Shown one piece after another: positions 45,190 to 53,114 of a stretch of DNA of 64,000 bases. Position 1 is the stretch's first letter. Each line of letters opens with the position of its first letter. The translations under genes were made by a program, and so were the position numbers. This DNA is from Planomonospora sp. ID67723 (GTDB lineage: Bacteria > Actinomycetota > Actinomycetes > Streptosporangiales > Streptosporangiaceae), in contig NZ_JABTEZ010000006.1 of the NCBI RefSeq assembly GCF_015711605.1, positions 62,001 to 126,000 of the forward strand. Direction: 5' to 3'. The notes beneath the pieces were generated by a model. The model saw nothing but the letters and a program-made list of their open reading frames with translations, had not been told where the DNA came from and did no database searches.

Positions 45190-46374
45190 TCAGCGCTGCA
45201 TGCCCGCCACCTGGCGGATCAGGTCGGAGACGCGGACGATGCCCATGCAGCGCCCGACCTCGTCGGTGACCACCAGGTCGTCGTAGACGCGCTCGGCGTC
45301 GCGCCCGGCGACCTGCATGGCGGCGATGGCCGGCGTGGTCTTGGGGACGGCGCGGACGGTGTCGGCCAGCCGGACGGCGGGTTTCTTGCCGTGCAGGGCG
45401 TGGCCGAAGCGGCTGGCGATGGAGAGCAGGAAACGGCTGCGGTCCAGGCTGCCCTTGGGACGCTGGTACTCGTCCACCAGGATCACGCTGGTGATGGAGG
45501 GCTCGCTGCTGAAGACCTCCACGGCGTCCTCGGAGGTGGCCTGTTCCGGGAGGGTCACCGCGGGCAGCAGGAACTCCTGGACGCGCGGGCCGAGCAGGAG
45601 CTGCGCCGGCTCGGCCTCGACGACCGGCGGCGGCACGTGGATCCGCCCCGAAGGGCCCGGGGCCAGCAGCGGGCCCTGGGCCAGCCGCACCCCCCAGGAG
45701 CGGACCGCCGACAGCTGCGCCTCCCCGGTCACGCCGGGGGCGAGCACGTGGGCGCCCACGCTCCTGGCGAGGGCCGCCAGGGACCCGGCCAGCGCCGCGC
45801 GCCGCGGGTCGTGCGGGATCCGCGCCATGAGCCGGGGGGAGAGCACCGTCAGGTACGGCGAGGTGTCGGTGAGCAGGTCCAGCGGGAGGTGCGCGGTGCC
45901 CAGGTCGCCCACCGCGATCAGGTACCCGATGGCGCGCAGGCCGTCCAGCCCGACGACCAGGGCCCGCCGGTCGGTCTCGGCGAACCCGCCCCGGAGCATG
46001 AGGATGATCTCCCGAGGACGCCGGCCGGACAGGCGCAGGGCCTCGTGGAGCGGGGCCAGCGCGGCCGAGCCGCTGATCACCGCGGCGGTGGGCAGAGTGA
46101 GGACCAGGGGGAGCAGCGCCTCGCTCCTGGAGACGTCGAGGACGGTCCTGGCGAGGGCGACGACGTCTCCGTGGCCTGAGCCGCCGTCTCCCAGGTCGCC
46201 GCCGACCGCCTGTAGCGCGACGACTCCGCCCGTGTCGAGGTCGACGATCGGCGTGACGCCCGCGACGGTGACCGGAGGGGCCGCTGCGGTGGCCGTTCCG
46301 GGCGTCGCCGTGGTCGCCGTCGCCGACGGCGGGAGAAGCTGTGTATTGGTCGACACGTAGAGAGGATGGAACAT
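45190..46374 (-). CDS. degenerate EAL domain plus CBS-pair protein
   Basis: Protein of 394 residues. An EAL-like fold is recognisable from TPIVDLDTGGVVALQAVGG (equivalent of P-I-V-x-L...-E-A-L) through the VGAHVLAPGVTGEAQLSAVRSWGVRLAQGPLLAPG end, but the catalytic EAL Glu and the Glu of the usual AEGVE (here APGVT) are replaced, so phosphodiesterase activity is unlikely; ligand binding or protein interaction is possible. A CBS pair follows (about 270-394; VILVDEYQRPKGSLD, YDDLVVTDEVGRCMGIVRVSDLI). ATG 46374 is preferred over ATG 46413 because AGGAG precedes it and the intervening codons include rare TTA and AGA, consistent with untranslated leader. Confidence 0.7.
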   Translation of the reverse strand: MFHPLYVSTNTQLLPPSATATTATPGTATAAAPPVTVAGVTPIVDLDTGGVVALQAVGGDLGDGGSGHGDVVALARTVLDVSRSEALLPLVLTLPTAAVISGSAALAPLHEALRLSGRRPREIILMLRGGFAETDRRALVVGLDGLRAIGYLIAVGDLGTAHLPLDLLTDTSPYLTVLSPRLMARIPHDPRRAALAGSLAALARSVGAHVLAPGVTGEAQLSAVRSWGVRLAQGPLLAPGPSGRIHVPPPVVEAEPAQLLLGPRVQEFLLPAVTLPEQATSEDAVEVFSSEPSITSVILVDEYQRPKGSLDRSRFLLSIASRFGHALHGKKPAVRLADTVRAVPKTTPAIAAMQVAGRDAERVYDDLVVTDEVGRCMGIVRVSDLIRQVAGMQR

Positions 46375-46478
46375 TCCCCTTCTCCTGCATAAGTGCTGTG
46401 CAGCGTTGTTCATCCATAGTTCTCCGTCTGTTGGAGGCGGGAGCCGCCGGGGACCGCCGGGCCGGTAGGGTCCGGGGC

Positions 46479-47135
46479 ATGACGTCACGACCGGCCGCCG
46501 GGGGAGGACGCTGGGTCTCTGTGGGGCCGGAGCGGCTCGGCCGCTGGATCGACGGCTTCGCCGAGCGGCACGGCCCGATCTCGGTGACCGCAGGGGAGGA
46601 GGCCGTGCGGATCGAGGGCGCCGACGGGGCGGTGGCCGAGTGCCTGGTGCCCTTCCCCCCGCTGACCGCCGCCGGCGGCGGCCCGCTGGCCAGGCTGACC
46701 ACCCACGCGCGCAGGGAGCGCCGGATCGGCGTGCTGCTGGTGCGGCTCGGCGGTCACGCGGCCGGGATCTTCCAGGGCGACGAGCTCGTCTCCTCCAAGG
46801 TCGGCTCGCGGCAGGTCCACGGCCGCAGCGCCGCGGGAGGCTGGTCGCAGCGGCGTTTCGCCCGGCGGAGGGAGAAGCAGGTGGACCTGGCGCACGACGC
46901 GGCGGCCGAGGTGGCGTTGCGGATCCTCGGTCCGCACGTGGCCGAGCTGGAGGCGGTGATCCTCGGCGGCGACCGGCGCGCGGTGGACGCGCTGCGGGCC
47001 GATCGCCGCCTCGCTCCGGTCTTCGCGCTGGAGGCCGAGCCCTTCCTGACGGTCCCCGACCCCAGGCTCGCGGTGCTCACCGGAACCCCCGCCCAGTTCC
47101 GCGCGGTCAGGATCAAGGTCGTCGACCCCGGTTGA
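46479..47135 (+). CDS. acVLRF1-type (Vms1-like) peptidyl-tRNA hydrolase / release factor
   Basis: Actinobacterial member of the eRF1/Vms1-like release factor family, 218 residues, which frees nascent chains on stalled ribosomes. The key loop GSRQVHGRSAAGGWSQRRFA (about residues 108-127; GGWSQ with the catalytic Gln) followed by RRREKQ is the family signature, and DLAHDAAAEVALRIL continues the helix. ATG 46479 follows GGTAGGG. It is divergent from the EAL/CBS gene and precedes an ABC-F translation factor by 177 nt, an apt ribosome-rescue pairing. Confidence 0.8.
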   Translation: MTSRPAAGGGRWVSVGPERLGRWIDGFAERHGPISVTAGEEAVRIEGADGAVAECLVPFPPLTAAGGGPLARLTTHARRERRIGVLLVRLGGHAAGIFQGDELVSSKVGSRQVHGRSAAGGWSQRRFARRREKQVDLAHDAAAEVALRILGPHVAELEAVILGGDRRAVDALRADRRLAPVFALEAEPFLTVPDPRLAVLTGTPAQFRAVRIKVVDPG

Positions 47136-47312
47136 TCGAGGGGATGAGGGGCGTGCGCGCGCCGTACACTGATCGGTATGCGCACCCCCGATTGACGCCA
47201 CCCGTGACGAGGCGGCCGGGGCCGAGCCGAGAGCCGGGAGACACAGGGCGCGGCGGGCTCGGTCACAGCGACGTATACCTGTGTATCTCCAGTCTGGGAG
47301 TGTTCCCCAACC

Positions 47313-48911
47313 ATGATCATAGCTTCTGACATCGAACTGCGCGCCGGGGCGCGCCTGCTCATCGAGGGTGCGTCGTTCCGGGTGAACCCCGGTGACAAGA
47401 TCGGGCTCGTCGGCCGCAACGGCGCGGGCAAGACCACGCTGACCCGGGTGCTGGCCGGCGAGGGCATCCCCGCGGCGGGCACGGTGACCATCACCGGCTC
47501 GGTGGGCTACCTGCCGCAGGATCCGCGCACCGGTGACCTGCAGGTGATCGCCCGTGACCGCATCCTGTCCGCGCGCGGGCTGGACGAGGTGCTGCGCGAG
47601 CTGCGTGAGGCCGAGCTCGGCATGTCCTCGGCGGACGAGCGCACCAGGGACCGCGCGGTGCGCGCCTACGGGCGGCTGGAAGACCGGCTGCACGTGCTGG
47701 GCGGATACGCGGCGGAGTCGGAGGCGGCCTCGATCGCCTCCAGCCTCGGCCTGCCCGACCGGGTGCTGGTCCAGCCGCTGGAGACCCTCTCCGGAGGCCA
47801 GCGCAGGCGCGTGGAACTGGCCCGGATCCTGTTCAGCGGGGCCGAGACTCTCCTTCTCGACGAACCCACAAACCACCTCGACGCGGACTCGATCAGCTGG
47901 CTTCGTGACTTTTTGCGGTCGCATCAGGGTGGCTTGATCATTATTAGCCACGACGTGGGCCTCCTTGAAGCGACGGTAAACAGGGTCCTGCACCTGGACG
48001 CCAACCGCGCGGTGATCGACACCTACAACGTCGGCTGGAAGGCCTACCTGGCGCAGCGGGAGACCGACGAGAAGCGCCGCAAGCGCGAGCGCGCCAACGC
48101 CGAGAAGCAGGCCACGGCGCTGATGGCGCAGGCCGACAAGATGCGGGCCAAGGCCACCAAGGCCAAGGCTGCGCAGGACATGCAGCGCCGCGCCGAGCGG
48201 CTGCTGTCCGGCCTGGAGGTGGAGCGGCGCAGCGACAAGGTCGCCAAGCTGCGCTTCCCCGAGCCCGCGCCGTGCGGGCGCACTCCGATCACGGCGACGG
48301 ACCTGTCGAAGTCGTACGGCTCCCTGGAGGTCTTCACCGACGTCAACGCTGCCGTGGACAAGGGGTCCAGGGTCGTCATCCTGGGCCTGAACGGCGCGGG
48401 CAAGACCACGCTGCTGCGCATCCTGGGCGGCATCGAGAAGCCCGACACCGGTGAGGTCAGGCCCGGTCACGGGCTCAAACTGGGCTACTACGCCCAGGAG
48501 CACGAGACGATCGACCCGAAGCGCACCGTGCTGGAGAACATGCGCTCGGCCGGGGGAGAGCTGCCCGACGTCGAGCTGCGCAAGGTGCTGGGCTCGTTCC
48601 TGTTCACCGGCGACGACGTCGACAAGCCCGCGGGTGTGCTCTCCGGCGGGGAGAAGACACGGCTCGCCCTGGCCACGCTGGTGCTCTCGGCGGCCAACGT
48701 CCTGCTGCTGGACGAGCCCACCAACAACCTCGATCCGGCCAGCCGTGAGCAGGTTCTTTCGGCTCTAAGGTCCTATTCTGGGGCGATTGTGCTCGTTACG
48801 CACGATGAGGGTGCTGTGGACGCTCTGCAGCCCGATAGGGTGATCTTGCTGCCTGACGGAGTTGAAGACGCGTGGAGCGACGAATTTTCCGATCTTGTGG
48901 CACTTGCCTGA
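47313..48911 (+). CDS. ABC-F translation factor
   Basis: Soluble twin-ATPase of 532 residues without membrane domain, of the ABC-F group acting on the ribosomal E site (EttA/Uup-like or antibiotic-protection). First cassette: GRNGAGKTT (about 33), LSGGQRRR, LLLDEPTNHLD; linker with basic helices (about 245-290, KRRKRERANAEKQ); second cassette: GLNGAGKTT (about 353), LSGGEKTRLALA, LLLDEPTNNLD. ATG 47313 has GGGAG about 12 nt upstream. Two stretches (about 47880-47990 and 48740-48911) use AT-rich codons unlike the rest. The 177-nt upstream gap may act as a regulatory leader. Confidence 0.93.
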   Translation: MIIASDIELRAGARLLIEGASFRVNPGDKIGLVGRNGAGKTTLTRVLAGEGIPAAGTVTITGSVGYLPQDPRTGDLQVIARDRILSARGLDEVLRELREAELGMSSADERTRDRAVRAYGRLEDRLHVLGGYAAESEAASIASSLGLPDRVLVQPLETLSGGQRRRVELARILFSGAETLLLDEPTNHLDADSISWLRDFLRSHQGGLIIISHDVGLLEATVNRVLHLDANRAVIDTYNVGWKAYLAQRETDEKRRKRERANAEKQATALMAQADKMRAKATKAKAAQDMQRRAERLLSGLEVERRSDKVAKLRFPEPAPCGRTPITATDLSKSYGSLEVFTDVNAAVDKGSRVVILGLNGAGKTTLLRILGGIEKPDTGEVRPGHGLKLGYYAQEHETIDPKRTVLENMRSAGGELPDVELRKVLGSFLFTGDDVDKPAGVLSGGEKTRLALATLVLSAANVLLLDEPTNNLDPASREQVLSALRSYSGAIVLVTHDEGAVDALQPDRVILLPDGVEDAWSDEFSDLVALA

Positions 48912-49024
48912 TCTTATTTTGAGCGGGTACGGATCTTTTCCCTGGGAGTAGGTAGCCGATCCCGCAGAAATGACTGATCATGGCGGAGTAACGCTGCGGA
49001 AGTCTGGCACTACAGGAGGTACTC

Positions 49025-49240
49025 GTGGCCGAGACTCTTAAGAAGGGCACCCGGGTGACCGGGGCCGACCGTGAAAAACTGGCCGCCGATCTCAAGAAGC
49101 GCTACAGCTCGGGTGAGAGCATCCGGGCGCTCGCCGCTTCGACCGGCCGGTCGTACGGCTTCATCCACCGCATCCTGAGCGAGTCCGGCGTGACTCTGCG
49201 CGGGCGCGGCGGCGCCACCCGGGGCAAGTCCAAGCGCTGA
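49025..49240 (+). CDS. small basic HTH protein conserved in actinobacteria
   Basis: 71-residue DNA-binding-like protein: SGESIRALAASTGRSYGFIH (about residues 29-48) is a clear helix-turn-helix, flanked by basic N- and C-termini (RGRGGATRGKSKR). I know near-identical small proteins across actinobacteria, but no assigned function. GTG 49025 has AGGAGG 5 nt upstream. Standing between ABC-F and crotonase genes, it has its own 113-nt upstream gap. Confidence 0.85.
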   Translation: MAETLKKGTRVTGADREKLAADLKKRYSSGESIRALAASTGRSYGFIHRILSESGVTLRGRGGATRGKSKR

Positions 49241-49279
49241 CCCCGCATCGGAACGCGCGACCGCAGCCGCTCGTCCAAG

Positions 49280-49339
49280 CCGTCCGCCCGAGCCTGTAGA
49301 ACCTCATTCTGGAGAGTTCGATAGGCTCGGGCGGAACGG
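49280..49339. promoter_or_regulatory. long inverted repeat ahead of the crotonase gene
   Basis: CCGCCCGAGCCT (49284-49295) and AGGCTCGGGCGG (49323-49334) form a 12-bp perfect stem extended by CCGT/ACGG across a 1-nt bulge, enclosing a 27-nt AT-richer loop. It can terminate the HTH gene; the loop may instead hold the crotonase promoter. Confidence 0.6.
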
Positions 49340-49366
49340 ACGGCGACCTGTATGGGAGAGCGAGCG

Positions 49367-50170
49367 ATGGTGGACGTGGCACCTGGGGGGAGTGCGGAGG
49401 AGATCTCCCTCGCGGAGATCGGGCTGCGCTACGAGGTGGACGGCGAGATCGCGACGATCACGCTGGACCGGCCGGACAAGCGGAACGCACAGACGTTCGC
49501 CACCTGGTCGGCACTGGCCCAGATCGGTGAGAACCTGCCGCAGCAGGTGAGAGTCGTCGTGGTCCAAGGTGAGGGGCCGTCCTTCTCGGCGGGCATCGAC
49601 CTGCGGATGTTCACCCCTGAGGGTGTCCCGGGTCAGGGCTCGTTCGCGAGCACCGCGACCCTCGGCGGCGCGGCCTTCGACGAGCGGATCGCGCAGGCGC
49701 AGAAGGGGTTCCTGTGGTTGCGGCGCCCGGACATCGTCTCGGTGGCGGCCGTTCAGGGACACGCCGTCGGCGCCGGATTCCAGCTGGCGCTCGCCTGTGA
49801 CCTGAGGATCCTGGCGGACGACGCCAAGCTGTGCATGAAGGAGCCCGCGCTCGGCCTGGTCCCCGATCTGACGGGGACCAAGCCGCTGGTCGACCTGGTC
49901 GGGCTGTCCCGCGCCGTCGAGATCTGCCTCACGGCGCGGGTCGTGGAGGCACAGGAGGCGGCCAGGATCGGCCTGGCCGAGCTGGTCGTCGCCCCCGGCG
50001 AGCTGAGGCAGGCCGTACGCGACCTGTCGGCGGCGCTGCTGGCGACCAACAGGGACGCCGCGACGGCGACCAAGCGGCTGCTCCAGGGCGCCCAGGGACG
50101 GACGCTGGAGGAGCAGTGCGCCGCCGAGCGCCAGGAGCAGATGGCGCGGATCAAGGCGCTCTTCGGCTGA
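49367..50170 (+). CDS. enoyl-CoA hydratase/isomerase family protein
   Basis: Crotonase-fold enzyme of 267 residues. Oxyanion-hole segments FSAGIDLRMF (about 76-85) and AVQGHAVGAGFQLALACDLR (about 126-145) are present. Of the two catalytic glutamates of enoyl-CoA hydratase, the first is Gln (GFQLA) and the second remains in MKEPALGLVP, so isomerase or another crotonase chemistry is as likely as hydration. ATG 49367 is preferred to ATG 49352 because GGGAGAG precedes it. Confidence 0.85.
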   Translation: MVDVAPGGSAEEISLAEIGLRYEVDGEIATITLDRPDKRNAQTFATWSALAQIGENLPQQVRVVVVQGEGPSFSAGIDLRMFTPEGVPGQGSFASTATLGGAAFDERIAQAQKGFLWLRRPDIVSVAAVQGHAVGAGFQLALACDLRILADDAKLCMKEPALGLVPDLTGTKPLVDLVGLSRAVEICLTARVVEAQEAARIGLAELVVAPGELRQAVRDLSAALLATNRDAATATKRLLQGAQGRTLEEQCAAERQEQMARIKALFG

Positions 50171-50285
50171 CCCCGCTCTCCGCGGGCACGGTCCGTGCCC
50201 GCGGAGCCGCGTGATCGTGTTCGCCCGGAGCTGACCGGGGAATCGCGTGGTCTCCTGCGGCGCTCGCACCGGGAGAGGAGGCCTG

Positions 50286-52160
50286 ATGGCGATGATGGGA
50301 GGGGGTTTCGGCCCCCAGGCGATGCGCTCGCTTCGGCGCGACAGTTCGGTGACCAAGGAGCGCCTCGCGCCGGGCACGGTGAAGCGGATCGCCCGTTACG
50401 CGCGCCCCTTCTCCCGGCAGATCGTCGCCTTCCTGGCGCTGGTCGTGCTCGGCTCGGTCATCGTGATCGCCAATCCGCTGCTGATGAAGGCGATCATCGA
50501 CGAGGGCATCGAGAAGGGGGACGCCGGACTCGTCGTCAGGCTCGCCCTGGTCATCGCCGGGCTCGCGGTCGTGGACGCCGCGCTCGGCCTGGCCCAGCGC
50601 TGGTTCTCCGCCCGCGTCGGCGAGGGCCTGATCTACAACCTGCGCACCGAGGTCTTCGACCACGTGCAGCGCATGCCGGTCGCGTTCTTCATGCGCACCC
50701 AGACCGGCGCCCTGGTCTCCCGGCTGAACACCGACGTGATCGGCGCGCAGCGGGCACTGACCAGCACGCTGTCGTCGGTCGTGTCCAACGTGGTGATGCT
50801 GGTGCTGGTGCTCGGCGCGATGATCGCGCTGTCCTGGCAGATCACGGCCGTCGCCCTGGTGCTGCTGCCGATCTTCATCTTCCCGGCCAAGTGGGTCGGT
50901 CGGAAGATGTCCGGGCTCACCCGCGAGCAGATGGAGCTCGACGCGGAGATGAGCTCCATGATGACCGAGCGGTTCAACGTCGCCGGCGCGATGGTCGCCA
51001 AGCTGTACGGCCGGCCCGACGAGGAGGCGGCCGTCTTCGGGCGCCGGGCCGGGCGGGTCAGGGACGTCGGCGTCACCGTCGGCATGTACGGGACGGTGTT
51101 CCGGGTCGCCCTGGGCCTGATCGCCGCGCTCGCCACCGCGCTGGTGTACGGCGCGGGCGGCGTGCTGGCCGTGAACGGCGCCTTCGAGGTCGGCACCCTG
51201 GTCGCGCTCGCCGCGCTTTTGATGCGCCTGTACGGCCCGCTGACCAGTCTGTCGAACGTGCACGTGGACGTGATGACCGCGCTCGTCAGCTTCGACCGGG
51301 TCTTCGAGGTGCTCGACCTGAAGCCGATGGTGGCCGAGAAGCCCGGGGCGAGGCCCGTCCCCGCGGGGCCGGCGACGGTCGAGTTCGACGACGTCTTCTT
51401 CCGCTACCCGGCCGCCTCGGAGGTCTCGCTGGCCTCGCTGGAGGCGGTGGCCAGGCCCGACGCCGGGCAGAGCCACGAGGTGCTGCGCGGGATCGGCTTC
51501 ACCGCCCGCCCCGGCGAGCTGGTCGCGCTGGTCGGTCCCTCGGGCGCGGGCAAGACGACCATCACCTCGCTGGTCTCGCGGCTGTACGACGTCAACGACG
51601 GCGCGGTCCGGATCAACGGCGTGGACGTGCGGGAGGTCACCCTCGGCTCACTGCGCGACACCGTGGGCGTCGTCATGCAGGACGCCCACCTGTTCCACGA
51701 CACCATCGGGGCCAATCTGCGCTACGCCCGGCCGGGGGCGAGCGAGGACGAGATCTGGGAGGCCCTGCGCGCGGCGCAGATCGCCGAACTGGTCGAGTCC
51801 CTGCCGGAAGGGCTGGAGACCGTGGTGGGCGACCGGGGCTACCGGCTGTCCGGCGGCGAGAAACAGCGCCTGGCCCTGGCCAGGCTGCTGCTCAAGGCGC
51901 CCGGGGTGGTGGTGCTCGACGAGGCCACCGCGCACCTGGACTCGGAGTCGGAGGCCGCGGTGCAGCGGGCGCTGAAGACCGCGCTGGCCGGGCGGACCTC
52001 GCTGGTCATCGCGCACCGGCTGTCCACGATCCGCGAGGCCGACCAGATCCTCGTGGTCTCCGACGGCCGGATCGTCGAGCGCGGCCGCCACGACGAGCTG
52101 CTCGCCAAGGGCGCCGTCTACGCCGAGCTCTACCGCACCCAGTTCAGCCGGGAGCACTGA
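50286..52160 (+). CDS. ABC exporter half-transporter (fused TMD-NBD)
   Basis: Type IV (MsbA/multidrug-like) half-transporter of 624 residues. Six helices span about residues 45-325, with DHVQRMPVAFFMRTQTGALVSRL as coupling helix region (key residues VAFFMRTQTG). NBD: Walker A GPSGAGKTT (about 415), signature LSGGEKQRLALARLLL (about 522), Walker B VVVLDEATAHLD (about 544), H-loop VIAHRLSTI. An extra ~25-residue loop (SLASLEAVARPDAGQSHE) precedes the Walker A. ATG 50286 follows GAGAGGAGG. A likely homodimer; substrate unknown. Confidence 0.92.
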   Translation: MAMMGGGFGPQAMRSLRRDSSVTKERLAPGTVKRIARYARPFSRQIVAFLALVVLGSVIVIANPLLMKAIIDEGIEKGDAGLVVRLALVIAGLAVVDAALGLAQRWFSARVGEGLIYNLRTEVFDHVQRMPVAFFMRTQTGALVSRLNTDVIGAQRALTSTLSSVVSNVVMLVLVLGAMIALSWQITAVALVLLPIFIFPAKWVGRKMSGLTREQMELDAEMSSMMTERFNVAGAMVAKLYGRPDEEAAVFGRRAGRVRDVGVTVGMYGTVFRVALGLIAALATALVYGAGGVLAVNGAFEVGTLVALAALLMRLYGPLTSLSNVHVDVMTALVSFDRVFEVLDLKPMVAEKPGARPVPAGPATVEFDDVFFRYPAASEVSLASLEAVARPDAGQSHEVLRGIGFTARPGELVALVGPSGAGKTTITSLVSRLYDVNDGAVRINGVDVREVTLGSLRDTVGVVMQDAHLFHDTIGANLRYARPGASEDEIWEALRAAQIAELVESLPEGLETVVGDRGYRLSGGEKQRLALARLLLKAPGVVVLDEATAHLDSESEAAVQRALKTALAGRTSLVIAHRLSTIREADQILVVSDGRIVERGRHDELLAKGAVYAELYRTQFSREH

Positions 52161-52181
52161 CAGGCCGGGAGGCCCGGCCTG
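52161..52181. terminator. convergent terminator
   Basis: CAGGCCGGG-AGG-CCCGGCCTG: 9-bp perfect stem with a 3-nt loop directly after the exporter stop, between convergent genes. Confidence 0.8.
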
Positions 52182-52202
52182 AGGGGAGGCCCGGCGGGCC
52201 GG

Positions 52203-53084
52203 TCACCGGTAGCCCAGGCGGGCGAGCTCCTCGCGGGCGACCTTCTCCACCAGCGCGGCGTCCTCGGGCCGCAGGCGGGTGCGCCAGATGCCGACCTTCG
52301 GGACGCTCCTGCCGTACAGGGCCACCTTGGACACGTGCGTCTCCAGGAAGCGGGAGAGGGCGTCGACCGTTTCACCCGGGGAGGCGGTCATGTCCTCGTA
52401 GCGCAGGGTCAGCAGTTGCTCGCGGGGCAGCTCCTGGTGGAGCTCGGCCGAGAGGCGTACGGCGCCGCGCCAGCGCAGCGCGCACTTGCCGGCCGTGGAC
52501 ATGGTCTTCCACCGGTCGACGTTCCCGGCGGAGTTGACGCCGAGGAAGGCGTTGGGGAACTCGGTCTCGTCGCTCAGCATGGCCGGTCTGAACCACGACA
52601 GGGCCGCCGGGTCGGCGAGCATGTCGGCGGCCACGTCGCGGCCGTCCCGGATGAGCTGGACGAACCGGGCGTCGGGGAAGGCCTGGAGCAGCACCTGAGC
52701 GCTGTAGAGCAGGTCGGGGCTGGCGTCGCCGAAGCGGGCGACGGTCCCGGGGACGGCGCACGGACCCGTGCCCGTCACGCCGCCCGCCTCCCGGCACGGG
52801 GCCGGGCACTCGCGGCAGGCTCCCGGCAGGATCTGCCAGGACTCGGCCATGGCGTCGCGGAGCACGCGGGTGGCGCCCAGACCGCGCCGGGTGATGGAGG
52901 GGCGGCGGGCGAAGGCGTGCACGACGTGGGCCACGGCGGCACGGCCCATGGTGACGTGGAAGCCCGGGGAGCGTTTGAGGGCGCGGGCAAGCAGGTCCGC
53001 GCCGGAGTGCGGGGCGGCGAGCACGAACACCGGCCGGCGGACCTTGATGCCGTTGACCACGAGGATGTGGGTCGGAGGTCGCAT
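52203..53084 (-). CDS. sulfotransferase-family protein with cysteine-rich insert
   Basis: Protein of 293 residues resembling PAPS-dependent sulfotransferases: P-loop-like FVLAAPHSGADLLARALKRS (about 19-38, the 5'-phosphosulfate-binding loop), FVQLIRDGRDVAADML (about 139-154, 3'-phosphate-binding Arg/Ser region) and LRYEDMTASPGETVDALSRF (about 227-246). A Cys-rich insert with five cysteines (CRECPAPC...GPC, about 91-111) is atypical and could bind zinc. ATG 53084; the start lies only 30 nt from the divergent LD-carboxypeptidase start. Acceptor unknown. Confidence 0.75.
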   Translation of the reverse strand: MRPPTHILVVNGIKVRRPVFVLAAPHSGADLLARALKRSPGFHVTMGRAAVAHVVHAFARRPSITRRGLGATRVLRDAMAESWQILPGACRECPAPCREAGGVTGTGPCAVPGTVARFGDASPDLLYSAQVLLQAFPDARFVQLIRDGRDVAADMLADPAALSWFRPAMLSDETEFPNAFLGVNSAGNVDRWKTMSTAGKCALRWRGAVRLSAELHQELPREQLLTLRYEDMTASPGETVDALSRFLETHVSKVALYGRSVPKVGIWRTRLRPEDAALVEKVAREELARLGYR

Positions 53085-53114
53085 ATCTGACCCCAGTGTG
53101 GCACCGTTTCCCGG

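Noticed and set aside
46375-46413. N-terminal extension of the EAL/CBS protein containing a TTA codon (possible bldA control)
   Set aside because: The TTA and AGA codons fall in AT-rich sequence just before a good Shine-Dalgarno and a second ATG, so the stretch is more likely untranslated.
47136-47312. Attenuator-type leader peptide before ABC-F
   Set aside because: No short frame with ribosome-binding site and no convincing alternative hairpins could be identified by eye.
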